A stretch of DNA of 64,000 bases from Deefgea chitinilytica (lineage in GTDB: Bacteria; Pseudomonadota; Gammaproteobacteria; Burkholderiales; Chitinibacteraceae), in assembly GCF_016881405.1 (NCBI RefSeq), contig NZ_WOFE01000001.1, positions 434,001-498,000 of the forward strand. The letters are read 5' to 3'. Position 1 is the stretch's first letter. Every line of letters begins with the position of its first letter. Below the pieces are notes generated by a model. It was not told where the DNA came from, ran no database searches, and was given only the letters and a program-made list of their open reading frames with translations. Below, piece by piece: positions 1-8,168 of the stretch. The position numbers and the translations under genes are program-made.

Positions 1-2
1 AA

Positions 3-539
3 CGCTCTGGTTTTGGCCCGAATTTATTTGACGAGTGGCGCTATCTCGATCATGGTGAACCTGGCATGGATAATAGCCAGCGCAAACTCAATCCTGAGTT
101 CGAGTTGAATTTGCCACGCAATCAAGGCGCGCAAATCTTGCTGACTCGGGATAACTTTGGTTGTGGTTCATCGCGTGAGCATGCACCGTGGGCGATTGAA
201 GATTATGGCTTTTGTGCGTTGATTGCGCCGAGTTTTGCCGATATCTTCTTTAATAATTGTTTCAAAAATGGTTTATTGCCGATCGTGCAACCTGCTGCCG
301 TGATTGATCAATTATTTGAAGAAGCAAAAACCGAAGGTTATCGTTTAAATATTAATTTGCCAGCACAAACGATTACCACACCCAGTGGTCAAGTATTTCC
401 GTTTGAAATCACTGAGCATCGCAAGCATTGCCTATTGAATGGCTTGGATGAAATTGGTTTGACATTAGCGCATAGCGACAAAATCAAAGCCTTTGAAGCC
501 AAGCATCAAGCTGCTCAACCGTGGTTATTTGTGAAATAA
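3..539 (+). CDS. leuD: 3-isopropylmalate dehydratase small subunit (5' truncated by window edge)
   Basis: With LeuC, this subunit isomerises 2-isopropylmalate to 3-isopropylmalate in leucine biosynthesis. The frame is open from base 3 and reads [20 protein letters not shown] before the first internal Met at 66, which is typical LeuD sequence, so the real start lies outside the window. The visible 178 residues contain the family loop [16 protein letters not shown] and the C-terminal [10 protein letters not shown] block. The family is usually a little over 200 residues, so only the extreme N-terminus is missing. A strong terminator follows at 640-669. In relatives leuB follows directly, but here nagB and a repeat element intervene. 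Confidence 0.95.
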   Translation, partial: RSGFGPNLFDEWRYLDHGEPGMDNSQRKLNPEFELNLPRNQGAQILLTRDNFGCGSSREHAPWAIEDYGFCALIAPSFADIFFNNCFKNGLLPIVQPAAVIDQLFEEAKTEGYRLNINLPAQTITTPSGQVFPFEITEHRKHCLLNGLDEIGLTLAHSDKIKAFEAKHQAAQPWLFVK

Positions 540-639
540 GCAAAGTTTTCTTGCATCGTTGTCTCGCTTTGTCGTACGTTTTGTACTGTCTGCAGCTTCG
601 ACGCCTTGCCATAAAACTATTTGCAATAGCAATTAAATG

Positions 640-669
640 AAACGGCCCGTTCATTTGGGCCGTTTTTTT
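640..669 (+). terminator. Rho-independent terminator after leuD
   Basis: Inverted repeat AAACGGCCC / GGGCCGTTT with a short loop and a run of T. It ends leuD transcription and separates it from nagB. It also argues against any nagB start upstream of 745. Confidence 0.85.
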
Positions 670-744
670 AGACTGTATCAATATTATTGTCTGAATTTTG
701 TCGTATTCTATTACGGTCGAATTCTACTATTGGAAACTACAAGC

Positions 745-1476
745 ATGATTCTGCATAAATTCAAAAATTCAGCTGATTTAGACCGCGCAGCGGCGGACCT
801 TATTATTTCTATGGTTCGTGCGAAACCGAACGCCGTTTTGGGTATGGCCACCGGCGGTACGCCTGTCGGTTTGTATCAAGAAATTGTAAAAACGTATAAA
901 GCAGGCTTGGTGAGTTTTGCTAGCGCAAAAACTTTCAATCTGGATGAATACGTTGGTTTGCCAGTAACGCATCAAGAAAGCTATCGCAATTTTATGCAGC
1001 GCAATCTTTTTGATCATATCGATATCAAGCGTGAAAACACCCACGTGCCAGATGGCAATGCAACTGACGTTGATGCCGAGTGCCGCAACTACGATCGCAT
1101 GATGTTTGAGCAAGGTCCAGTGGATTTGCAATTATTGGGGATTGGCGGCAACGGCCACATTGGTTTTAACGAGCCAGACACGCAATTGTCTCGTGGTACT
1201 TATAAAGTCACCTTGAAACAAGAAACTCGCGAAGCTAACAAGCGTTTCTTTAACCACATCGACGAAGTGCCAACGCACGCGGTTACGATGGGTATGGGCA
1301 CGATTATGCAAGCCAAAGCCATTTTGCTGGTGGTGAAAGGCGCTGAAAAAGCAGCGATCTTGGATGCAACCTTGAATGGCCCAATCACTACGTTGGTGCC
1401 TGCGTCATTGCTGCAAACGCACCCACGCGTGATCGTGATGACCGATTGCGATGTTGATTATAAAGTATCGTTCTAA
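745..1476 (+). CDS. nagB: Glucosamine-6-phosphate deaminase, short form
   Basis: Converts glucosamine-6-phosphate to fructose-6-phosphate and ammonia, the last step of GlcNAc/chitin sugar use. I chose the ATG at 745 because homology begins there (MILHKFKNSADLDRAAADLI) and the longer frame from 637 runs through the leuD terminator. Family motifs are clear: GMATGGTP, FNLDEYVGL and GIGGNGHIGFNEP. At 243 residues it matches the short Bacillus-type NagB and lacks the C-terminal extension of the 266-residue enterobacterial allosteric enzyme. It has its own terminator and sits alone between leuD and leuB, so it looks inserted into the leucine cluster. The chitinase at 43675 gives it a plausible upstream partner. 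Confidence 0.93.
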   Translation: MILHKFKNSADLDRAAADLIISMVRAKPNAVLGMATGGTPVGLYQEIVKTYKAGLVSFASAKTFNLDEYVGLPVTHQESYRNFMQRNLFDHIDIKRENTHVPDGNATDVDAECRNYDRMMFEQGPVDLQLLGIGGNGHIGFNEPDTQLSRGTYKVTLKQETREANKRFFNHIDEVPTHAVTMGMGTIMQAKAILLVVKGAEKAAILDATLNGPITTLVPASLLQTHPRVIVMTDCDVDYKVSF

Positions 1477-1491
1477 GCGAATGGTCTTGGC

Positions 1492-1517
1492 AAAAAGAGG
1501 GGCTCGCCCCTCTTTTT
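1492..1517 (+). terminator. Rho-independent terminator after nagB
   Basis: Perfect stem AAAAAGAGGGGC / GCCCCTCTTTTT with a very small loop, 15 nt after the nagB stop, followed by T-rich sequence. Confidence 0.88.
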
Positions 1518-1552
1518 CTACATTTGCCGATTGTAAATATCTAGATGTATTA

Positions 1553-1828
1553 GGCTATGTTCAGATTAGGTGTTGATGCTGTGCCGCGATGGTTGAGCTG
1601 GGGGCTTAAAATCCCGTCTAAGCGCACCGAGTGAGGGAGGGAGACAAACAGTATTATCGTTTGGCTCACGACTGACCGAGGGCATCGGGGACCGATGCGC
1701 GCCCGGGTAGCCTTTCTTTGCTTACTTTCTTTGGCGAAGCAAAGAAAGTAAGTCCCCGTCGCGGATTGCGACTGTAAAACACGTGCCGTAGGCACTGAAA
1801 AATCATCAACATCAAATCTGAATATCGG
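1553..1828. mobile_element. MITE-like dispersed element with terminal inverted repeats and 9-bp flanking direct repeats
   Basis: The ends are imperfect inverted repeats: about 1557-1580 (ATGTTCAGATT...GTTGATG) against the complement of 1804-1825. The 9-mer GATGTATTA occurs at 1544-1552 and again at 1829-1837, just outside the ends, like a target-site duplication. Inside lie a perfect 13-bp palindrome arm pair (1721-1733 / 1740-1752, CTTACTTTCTTTG) and a 7-bp hairpin at 1682-1698. The palindrome core resembles a sequence I recall as widespread between genes in betaproteobacteria. No transposase is present. An 81-codon minus-strand frame (1550-1795) has no recognisable protein character and I do not call it a gene. 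Confidence 0.65.
1721..1752. repeat. Perfect 13-bp inverted repeat inside the MITE-like element
   Basis: CTTACTTTCTTTG, a 6-nt spacer, then its exact complement. It would form a strong hairpin in RNA or cruciform DNA and is the most recognisable part of the element. Confidence 0.85.
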
Positions 1829-1840
1829 GATGTATTAAAT

Positions 1841-1889
1841 GGGTATTGCTCTGTGAGTCTTTATTTATATGACTTACTTTTATATACCT
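1841..1889 (+). repeat. 49-nt GGGTAT...ATACC element, copy 1
   Basis: Begins GGGTATTGCT and ends TATATACCT. It lies between the right direct repeat of the MITE-like element and leuB. It is a member of a family of equal-length intergenic elements in this window. Confidence 0.6.
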
Positions 1890-1935
1890 TTTCGTTGCTA
1901 AATAATAATTAACTGACTAAACCCACGAGAACATC

Positions 1936-3000
1936 ATGAAAGTATTAATTCTGCCCGGCGATGGCATTGGTCCTGAAATCGTTGCACAAGCTAAAAAAGT
2001 GCTCGAAGTTTTAAAAAAAGACGGTTTGGATTTGGAATTGCAAGAAGCGCCTTTGGGCGGCGCTGCTTACGATCAGTACGGCTCGCCGTATCCTGAGTTT
2101 ACGCAAAATTTAGCGCGTGCAGCTGATGCGATTTTGCTCGGCGCCGTTGGCGGCCCGCAATACGACAAACTCGATCGCCCGTTGCGTCCAGAGCGCGGCT
2201 TGCTGGCGATTCGCAAAGATTTGAATCTCTTTGCTAACCTTCGCCCAGCAATTTTGTACCCAGAATTGGCCAATGCTTCAACGCTGAAACCTGAAGTAGT
2301 CTCTGGTTTGGATATTTTGATTGTCCGTGAATTGACTGGCGACATTTATTTTGGTCAGCCACGCGGTATTCGCACCAACGAAGCCGGCGAGCGCGAAGGC
2401 TTCAACACCATGCTGTACGCTGAAAGCGAAATCCGCCGTATTGGTCACGTGGCGTTCCAAGCGGCGCAAAAACGCGGCAAAAAACTGTGCTCGGTCGACA
2501 AAGCCAATGTGTTAGAAACGACTGAGTTCTGGAAAGAGATCATGACTGATCTGGCCAAAGAATATCCCGATGTTGAACTCAGCCATATGTTGGTTGATAA
2601 CGCGGCGATGCAATTGGTCAAAGCGCCAAAACAATTTGACGTGGTCGTAACGGGTAATATCTTTGGTGATATCTTGTCCGACGAAGCATCGATGTTGACG
2701 GGTTCTATCGGCATGTTGCCAAGCGCCTCACTCGATGTGAACAATAAAGGCTTATACGAACCTAGCCACGGTTCAGCACCCGATATCGCGGGTAAAGACG
2801 TGGCCAATCCTCTGGCAACGATTTTGTCAGTGGCAATGATGTTGCGTTATACCTTCAATAACGAAGCCGCTGCGCAACGAGTTGAAAATGCAGTGAAAAA
2901 AGTATTGGCCGATGGTTTACGGACCGCCGATATCTATGAAGAGGGCACTACCAAAGTATCGTGCTCTGCGATGGGCGCTGCGGTGGTCGCTGCGATGTAA
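1936..3000 (+). CDS. leuB: 3-isopropylmalate dehydrogenase
   Basis: NAD-dependent oxidative decarboxylation of 3-isopropylmalate, the third dedicated leucine step. The 354-residue protein starts at ATG 1936 with [10 protein letters not shown]. It carries the substrate-binding arginines ([10 protein letters not shown] region), the [11 protein letters not shown] segment and the metal and nucleotide part [12 protein letters not shown] followed by [13 protein letters not shown]. The length is normal for the family. It has its own terminator, so it is probably transcribed apart from leuD here. Confidence 0.97.
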   Translation: MKVLILPGDGIGPEIVAQAKKVLEVLKKDGLDLELQEAPLGGAAYDQYGSPYPEFTQNLARAADAILLGAVGGPQYDKLDRPLRPERGLLAIRKDLNLFANLRPAILYPELANASTLKPEVVSGLDILIVRELTGDIYFGQPRGIRTNEAGEREGFNTMLYAESEIRRIGHVAFQAAQKRGKKLCSVDKANVLETTEFWKEIMTDLAKEYPDVELSHMLVDNAAMQLVKAPKQFDVVVTGNIFGDILSDEASMLTGSIGMLPSASLDVNNKGLYEPSHGSAPDIAGKDVANPLATILSVAMMLRYTFNNEAAAQRVENAVKKVLADGLRTADIYEEGTTKVSCSAMGAAVVAAM

Positions 3001-3026
3001 TCGTATTGAATACCGTTTGTCATAGC

Positions 3027-3064
3027 AAAAGAGGCTGGCATTGAAAGATGTCGGCCTTTTTTAT
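3027..3064 (+). terminator. Rho-independent terminator after leuB
   Basis: AGGCTGGCATT pairs with GATGTCGGCCT around a GAAA loop (with G-U pairs), followed by a T run. Confidence 0.75.
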
Positions 3065-3119
3065 TTTGGGCAGCTAAATTGAGGTATCAGTTTGATCGCT
3101 ATGAGCAAAGGAGGGTATC

Positions 3120-3890
3120 GTGCAAGCTAAGCTAGTTTTAGTGATGAGCTGTTCTATGTTGGCTGGCCTAGCCAACGCCGAGACTGTAACACTCACTTTG
3201 CAGGAATATCCGCCGTATATGGGCGAGAAAATTCCTTATCAAGGCCTACTAACTCGGGCAGTGCTGGCGGTATTTGATTCACAAGGGATCGATGTGATTT
3301 TGAAATCAGTTCCCAACAATCGAGCGATTGAAGGAGCTCGCCGCGGCGCATATGACGGTAGTTTTGGCTGGGCTAAAAACCCCGATCGTGAGAAAGATTT
3401 GTTGTACACCAACCCTGTGATTTCATTACAAATGGTTTTTTGTCATCGCAGTAACCAAGCCTATCCGTGGAAAAAAATGGCCGATTTAGCGCCGCATGCG
3501 ATTGGGATTACCACCGGTAATTATTATTCAGAAGATTTTACTCAGTTACAAACCAGCGGCGTGTTGAAAGTGGATGCGGCCGCCAGTGATCAAGCCAATT
3601 TCAAAAAACTCTTGGCGGGTCATATTGATTTGTTTCCGATTGATGCCGAAGTCGCGCCGTATTTAATGGCAATGCACCTGACTAAGGCGGAGCGCGCCAA
3701 AATTTCTTGCCAGAAAAAAGCCTATTGGGAAGCGCCGTTGCATGTGGTGTTTAATAAAAAAAATCCAAACGCTGAACGTTGGGTGGCGGCATTTAATGCG
3801 GGCTTGGCCAAATTGGAAAAATCGGGTCAATTGCAGCAATTATTTGCATTAACTCGTGAAGAAATCTACCAAAGTGCGCAAACCCCGTAA
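3120..3890 (+). CDS. Periplasmic solute-binding protein, SBP_bac_3-like
   Basis: A secreted protein of 256 residues. The start is GTG at 3120, behind a very strong ribosome site (AAAGGAGGG at about 3108). Residues 1-20 form a signal peptide ending near NAETV. The rest resembles family 3 extracellular solute-binding proteins: an early EYPPYMGEK segment, a GLLTRAVLAVF helix, FGWAKNPDREKDLLYTNPV, and a late YWEAPLHVVFNKKNP. No permease or ATPase gene is adjacent, so it may be an orphan binding protein or a ligand sensor. The ligand cannot be read from sequence; amino acids are only the family default. Confidence 0.75.
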   Translation: MQAKLVLVMSCSMLAGLANAETVTLTLQEYPPYMGEKIPYQGLLTRAVLAVFDSQGIDVILKSVPNNRAIEGARRGAYDGSFGWAKNPDREKDLLYTNPVISLQMVFCHRSNQAYPWKKMADLAPHAIGITTGNYYSEDFTQLQTSGVLKVDAAASDQANFKKLLAGHIDLFPIDAEVAPYLMAMHLTKAERAKISCQKKAYWEAPLHVVFNKKNPNAERWVAAFNAGLAKLEKSGQLQQLFALTREEIYQSAQTP

Positions 3891-4019
3891 GTGGAGTTGG
3901 ATTAGGAAATTTACCGAATAGTGAAACTCGTTTTATCTGCCTAGACCGAGTAAAATGCCCGATTCGCCGACGCGCCCTGTGGTGCGTTGGGCTGGTTTTT
4001 ATATACTTGGAGTGGGTTT

Positions 4020-4943
4020 ATGTCTAAAGCAATTTCAGTTGCTCTCGTTGGGGCCGATACCCCTGCATCGCAAGCGGTATTGGATGTGTTGGGTGAAATG
4101 CCTTTGGCCTTAACTGCACTTTACCCGTTGTCTGATGATGAAGATGCCAGCTCAGTAGAGTTACGCAATCAGAGCTTGCCGATGATTGACGTTGCGACAT
4201 TTGATTGGAGCAAAGTCGATGCTGCACTCTTTGTCGGTGCGCCAGAGTTAGCCACACAGTACGCGCAGCTCGCTGCCGATGCAGGGGTTGCCGTCATCGA
4301 TTTGACTGGGGCAACTGCAAGCAAAACGGGTAAACCACAGCGCGGTCAAGTGATTGGCTTGCCGCATGTATTGACTTCGATGATTTCTGCTCCGCTGGCT
4401 GCTTTGCAAAGCATTGCAAAAATTGATTTTGCGGCGGCAACTGCGATGGTTTCTGTATCAGAAGATGGCAAAGCTGCGATTGATGCGCTCGCGATGCAAA
4501 CGCGGCAATTGTTTGCCCAGCAAGAGGTTGAATTGGCAGGGTATCCAAAACGTTTGGCGTTTAACGTGCTGCCGACGGCTTTACGCGGTGAAGAAGCACG
4601 GATCGCGCAAGAATTGGCGGCTGTAGGGGCGAAAGTCAATTGCTTGACGGTTAGCCGTGTTCCGGTCTTTTTTGGTCATGCGGTGAGTTTGAGTGTGCAA
4701 CTGGCTGAGGCGGTGAGCTTGGAGAAAGTCGAGGCTGCTATCGCTGATACACCGACCTTGTACCATATGAAAGCAGAAGGAAGCGCTGGCATTGCGACGC
4801 CGCAAGACGCGATTGGTGGTGATAAAGTTTGGCTCAATCAATTGTCTGTTTCGAGTGATGGACGTTCGGTCAATCTATGGTTAGTGGCCGACAACGCCCG
4901 TTTGCCAGCACGTGCCGCAGTATTGTTGTTAGCCTTAATTTAA
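4020..4943 (+). CDS. usg: Usg-like protein: Asd paralogue lacking the catalytic cysteine
   Basis: 307 residues from ATG 4020, which has GGAG eight bases upstream; the longer frame from 3987 adds no conserved sequence. It has the Asd fold layout: an N-terminal Rossmann part (SVALVGADTPASQAVLDVL) and a C-terminal dimerisation part. Where true aspartate-semialdehyde dehydrogenases have an Asn-Cys active site, this protein reads VIGLPHVLTSMI, with no cysteine. In Pseudomonas a similar gene lies between asd and fimV. Here asd is absent and fimV is 24 kb away. The role is unknown; enzymatic Asd activity is unlikely. Confidence 0.8.
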   Translation: MSKAISVALVGADTPASQAVLDVLGEMPLALTALYPLSDDEDASSVELRNQSLPMIDVATFDWSKVDAALFVGAPELATQYAQLAADAGVAVIDLTGATASKTGKPQRGQVIGLPHVLTSMISAPLAALQSIAKIDFAAATAMVSVSEDGKAAIDALAMQTRQLFAQQEVELAGYPKRLAFNVLPTALRGEEARIAQELAAVGAKVNCLTVSRVPVFFGHAVSLSVQLAEAVSLEKVEAAIADTPTLYHMKAEGSAGIATPQDAIGGDKVWLNQLSVSSDGRSVNLWLVADNARLPARAAVLLLALI

Positions 4944-4991
4944 GGTATTGCCCTATAGCTATTGTTTAATATTGGCTTTATAGATATACCT
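4943..4991 (+). repeat. 49-nt GGGTAT...ATACC element, copy 2
   Basis: AGGTATTGCC...GATATACCT. The first base is the last base of the usg stop codon (TAA 4941-4943). The terminator follows directly. Confidence 0.6.
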
Positions 4992-4996
4992 GTGAT

Positions 4997-5026
4997 AAAA
5001 AACCGAGCCATAGGCTCGGTTTTTTC
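4997..5026 (+). terminator. Rho-independent terminator after usg
   Basis: AAAAAACCGAGCC, loop ATA, GGCTCGGTTTTTT. The long A and T tracts would let it work in both directions. Confidence 0.88.
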
Positions 5027-5071
5027 ATGTCGACAATTTGGTGCCGATGCAAATACATGTGCAATATTTCT

Positions 5072-5136
5072 CACACCTCACACCTCACACCTCACACCTC
5101 ACACCTCACACCTCACACCTCACACCTCACACCTCA
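5072..5136. repeat. Tandem array of 9 x CACACCT (7-bp unit)
   Basis: Nine perfect copies of CACACCT plus CA. The minus-strand PhoH-like gene ends inside it: its TGA stop is the complement of TCA at 5134-5136. In that gene's transcript the 3' end reads TGAGGTG repeated. The open frame crossing it on plus (LTPHTSH repeated) is an artefact. Confidence 0.95.
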
Positions 5137-6543
5137 GAGTACTTCCGCTGCGTAATCTGCCAGACGTGAACGCTCGCCGCGCGTGAGCGTGATATGGCCG
5201 GAATGACTCCAACCTTTAAAGCGATCTACCACATAAGTTAGACCCGATGAGCCTTCGGTGAGGTAGGGCGTGTCGATCTGGCTGATATTGCCCAAACAGA
5301 CGACCTTGGTACCAGGGCCGGCACGGGTGATCAGTGTTTTCATTTGTTTCGAGGTTAGATTTTGCGCCTCATCGATAATCAGGAATTTTTTCAGGAAAGT
5401 GCGCCCCCGCATGAAATTCAGTGATTTAACTTTAATCCGCGAGCGAATCAAATCGCGCGTGGCGGCGCGCCCCCAATCGCCGGCTTCGGCATCGGTTTGA
5501 TTTAAAACATCCAGATTGTCTTCGAGTGCACCCATCCAAGGCATCATTTTTTCTTCCTCAGTGCCCGGCAAGAAGCCAATGTCTTCACCAACGGGAACGG
5601 TGACGCGGGTCATGATGATTTCGGTGTAGATCTTGCTTTCTAGCGTTTGTACTAAGCAGGCTGCGAGGGTGAGTAGCGTTTTACCCGTACCGGCTTGGCC
5701 GAGCAAGGAAACAAAATCAACGTCAGGATTCATCAATAAATTGAGTGCGAAATTTTGCTCCCGATTTCTGGCGGTAATCCCCCAGATGGCATTTTTGCTG
5801 TGGGTGTAATCTTTTAGGCTTTCAAACACGGCCGTTTTGCCATCAATATTGACGACGCGTGCTTGCAATGGCGTGTCACCCGCTTGGTAAAGCAGTTGGT
5901 TGACATAGAGCTCGGGTACATCTGGCCCTTTAATTTTCCAATAGCTGCGCCCGCCTTCTTGCCAGCTTTGCAAGTCTTTGCCGTTACGCTCCCAAAAGGC
6001 TTGGTCGATTTCGCGCATGCCGGTGTAGAGCAGGTCGGTGTCTTCGAGCACTTTGTCGTTAAAGTAGTCTTCGGCAGATAGACCTAAAGTGCGGGCTTTA
6101 ATCCGCATATTGATGTCTTTGGAAACGAGAATAACTTCGCGTTTTGGAAACATCTGCTGCAGATGATGCAGTACGCCTAGGATTTGGTTGTCGGCTTTCC
6201 CCATCGGCAATTGGGTGGGTAGGGCACTGGTGATGGCTTCGGTTTGCAGGAATAAGTGCCCAGTTGCTTGGTCTTTGCTGCTTTTGCTCAGCGACACACC
6301 CTCGTGCAGGTTATGCTCCATGCCTGCGACGAGCTCCTCCATAAAGCGGCTGGCTTGTCGAGCATTGCGGGCTACTTCGGTCATCCCTTTTTTATTGGAG
6401 TCCAGCTCTTCCAAGGTCATCATCGGCACAAACACATCGTGCTCTTGAAAGCGAAAAATCGAGGTGGGGTCATGCATCAATACATTGGTATCCAGCACAA
6501 AAAGTTTGCTGTCACTAGGGGCTTTACGTTTACGGGCGGCCAT
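5134..6543 (-). CDS. PIN domain plus PhoH-like ATPase (YlaK type)
   Basis: A cytoplasmic two-domain protein, probably an RNA-acting helicase/nuclease. I chose the start at 6543 (MAARKRK) because AAGGAG lies just upstream; the 28 extra codons of the longer frame are unlike the family. Residues 14-150 are a PIN domain with the acidic FVLDTNVLMHDP strand (Asp18). Residues from about 240 form the PhoH ATPase: Walker A GQAGTGKT near 281 and Walker B FLIIDEAQNLT near 385. Family members pair a PIN RNase with a PhoH ATPase; the physiological substrate is unknown. The stop codon lies within a 7-bp tandem repeat array. Confidence 0.9.
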   Translation of the reverse strand: MAARKRKAPSDSKLFVLDTNVLMHDPTSIFRFQEHDVFVPMMTLEELDSNKKGMTEVARNARQASRFMEELVAGMEHNLHEGVSLSKSSKDQATGHLFLQTEAITSALPTQLPMGKADNQILGVLHHLQQMFPKREVILVSKDINMRIKARTLGLSAEDYFNDKVLEDTDLLYTGMREIDQAFWERNGKDLQSWQEGGRSYWKIKGPDVPELYVNQLLYQAGDTPLQARVVNIDGKTAVFESLKDYTHSKNAIWGITARNREQNFALNLLMNPDVDFVSLLGQAGTGKTLLTLAACLVQTLESKIYTEIIMTRVTVPVGEDIGFLPGTEEEKMMPWMGALEDNLDVLNQTDAEAGDWGRAATRDLIRSRIKVKSLNFMRGRTFLKKFLIIDEAQNLTSKQMKTLITRAGPGTKVVCLGNISQIDTPYLTEGSSGLTYVVDRFKGWSHSGHITLTRGERSRLADYAAEVL

Positions 6544-6668
6544 GATGCACTCCTTGTTGTTAGTATTTAATGCAAAATAGCGGACGTTTTGTTGTGGCTG
6601 CGCTTGGATACATCGATAGATTCGCACAACAATCGGCCATCTATTTTTACGCGGTCTTTGGATTCAAT

Positions 6669-6691
6669 AAAAAAGCGGCTGAAAGGCCGCT
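6669..6691 (-). terminator. Rho-independent terminator after bcp
   Basis: On the minus strand AGCGGCCTTTCAGCCGCT forms a stem-loop followed by TTTTTT. It lies just beyond the bcp stop and upstream of the PhoH-like gene start. Confidence 0.85.
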
Positions 6692-6697
6692 CGGTTG

Positions 6698-7156
6698 TTA
6701 CTGCTGGGATTGCACAAAGCTGAGTACTTCTGCTGCATGATTTGGCACTTTAACGCCGCGCCATTCTTTTAGTATCTCGCCAGCAGCATTGATAACAAAG
6801 GTGCTGCGCTCGATACCTCTTACTTGTTTTCCATACATGTTTTTCAATTTCATCACCCCAAATGCTTCGCAAGCGACTTCATCAGGATCGGAAATCAATT
6901 CAAAAGGCAGCTGCAATTTAGCCTTGAAGTTTTCATGACTTTTTAATGAGTCACGGCTAATGCCGAAAATTTGGCAGTTAGCGGCTAAAAATTGCGGGTA
7001 TAGATCACGGAAATCCCCGGTTTCAGTGGTGCAGCCGGGGGTGCTGTCTTTGGGGTAGAAATACAACACAAACATCGAGCCAGCCAATGCTGCGGTATCT
7101 AGGACGGTGTTGCCGGTGCCAGATAAGACCAGCGCTGGGCAAGGGGTTAAACTCAT
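6698..7156 (-). CDS. bcp: Peroxiredoxin of the Bcp/PrxQ family
   Basis: A cytoplasmic thiol peroxidase of 152 residues that reduces H2O2 and organic hydroperoxides using thioredoxin. The peroxidatic site is FYPKDSTPGCTTE, near residue 38. E. coli Bcp has its resolving cysteine five residues after the peroxidatic one; here that position is Gly (CTTETG). Another cysteine occurs in AANCQIFGIS, about 20 residues on, so resolution may use a different residue. GGAG precedes the ATG. It is transcribed toward the PhoH-like gene but separated from it by a terminator. Confidence 0.93.
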   Translation of the reverse strand: MSLTPCPALVLSGTGNTVLDTAALAGSMFVLYFYPKDSTPGCTTETGDFRDLYPQFLAANCQIFGISRDSLKSHENFKAKLQLPFELISDPDEVACEAFGVMKLKNMYGKQVRGIERSTFVINAAGEILKEWRGVKVPNHAAEVLSFVQSQQ

Positions 7157-7480
7157 TAGGGGCTCCGAATCGTTGTTATTTAAGTCGCCTTAATTGATTG
7201 TCGACAATCTGCGGTAAATGGGCAAGGTTTGCTTTGTCACAAATCCAAAATCATTACAGGCTGTCATTCTCTGGTATTGCAGGCTTAGCGGGAGCAGCTA
7301 ATACCGTTACAATACGGGAAGAATATTTACAGGCGTGTGACAATTGCGTTAACTACTTTAATATGAGCACAAATGCATTAGGTTCAAGGTGGAATCATTT
7401 ATACTTTGCACCAAAGAGTGCTGCGCATACGGATCAGTCAGCTTCCCGTGCCTCAACCAAACGATAAAGAGTAGAGTGTA
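7157..7480. other. 324-bp divergent intergenic region between bcp and dcd
   Basis: Must hold promoters for both bcp (minus) and dcd (plus). The one clear structure is a perfect 14-bp palindrome at 7196-7209. An 89-codon plus frame at 7198-7467 has no recognisable features and no conserved-looking start, so I leave it out. I could not fix a convincing -35/-10 pair. Confidence 0.5.
7196..7209. promoter_or_regulatory. Perfect palindrome GATTGTCGACAATC, possible operator
   Basis: A 14-bp perfect dyad about 40 bp upstream of the bcp start. The position suits a transcription-factor site for bcp. The factor is unknown. Confidence 0.35.
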
Positions 7481-8056
7481 ATGAGTATTAAATCAGATAA
7501 ATGGATCCGCCGAATGGCGCAAGAGCACGGCATGATCGAGCCGTTTGTGCCGGGGCAGGTCAAAGAAGTCAACGGTGAGCGGATTGTGTCGTATGGTACA
7601 TCCAGCTATGGTTACGACATCCGTTGTGCGGATGAGTTTAAAGTGTTCACCAACATCAATAGCACGATTGTTGACCCAAAAAATTTCGATGAAGGTAGTT
7701 TCGTCGATGTATCGGGTAAGGGTTACTGCATTATTCCGCCTAACTCGTTTGCACTGGCGCGCACGGTAGAATACTTCCGGATTCCGCGTAATGCACTTAC
7801 GGTGTGTTTGGGCAAATCAACTTATGCGCGCTGCGGTATCATCGTCAACGTGACGCCTTTTGAGCCAGAGTGGGAAGGTTATGTGACGTTGGAGTTTTCG
7901 AATACTACGCCGTTGCCAGCGAAGATTTACGCTAACGAAGGTGTGGCCCAAGTGCTGTTTTTTGAAGCGGATGCGGATGATGTTTGCGAAACCAGCTACG
8001 GTGATCGTAATGGTAAATATCAAGGTCAAGTAGGCGTAACGCTGCCGCGCACTTAA
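7481..8056 (+). CDS. dcd: dCTP deaminase
   Basis: Deaminates dCTP to dUTP, feeding dTMP synthesis. The 191-residue protein starts [22 protein letters not shown], like the E. coli enzyme. It contains SSYGYDIR, the active-site segment [10 protein letters not shown] and the C-terminal [31 protein letters not shown] followed by [11 protein letters not shown]. It is a single gene closed by its own terminator. Confidence 0.97.
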   Translation: MSIKSDKWIRRMAQEHGMIEPFVPGQVKEVNGERIVSYGTSSYGYDIRCADEFKVFTNINSTIVDPKNFDEGSFVDVSGKGYCIIPPNSFALARTVEYFRIPRNALTVCLGKSTYARCGIIVNVTPFEPEWEGYVTLEFSNTTPLPAKIYANEGVAQVLFFEADADDVCETSYGDRNGKYQGQVGVTLPRT

Positions 8057-8077
8057 TTGCGGATTATTTTTGATTTA

Positions 8078-8109
8078 AAACAGGCTTCTTCGGAAGCCTG
8101 TTTGCTTTT
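8078..8109 (+). terminator. Rho-independent terminator after dcd
   Basis: AAACAGGCTTC, loop TTC, GGAAGCCTGTTT, followed by a T-rich stretch. Confidence 0.85.
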
Positions 8110-8168
8110 GTCTATTTTATATTTCATAATTATATTATATATTTTTATATTTAATAAGGAGTTTAAGC

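Noticed and set aside
1550..1795. 81-codon minus-strand frame inside the MITE-like element
   Set aside because: No ribosome site, no recognisable domain, and it spans the palindrome of the repeat.
4962..5186. Plus-strand frame with repeated LTPHTSH
   Set aside because: It is created by translation of the CACACCT array; 7-bp repeats stay open in all frames.
7198..7467. 89-codon frame upstream of dcd
   Set aside because: No ribosome site and no protein-like character; it lies in the divergent promoter region.
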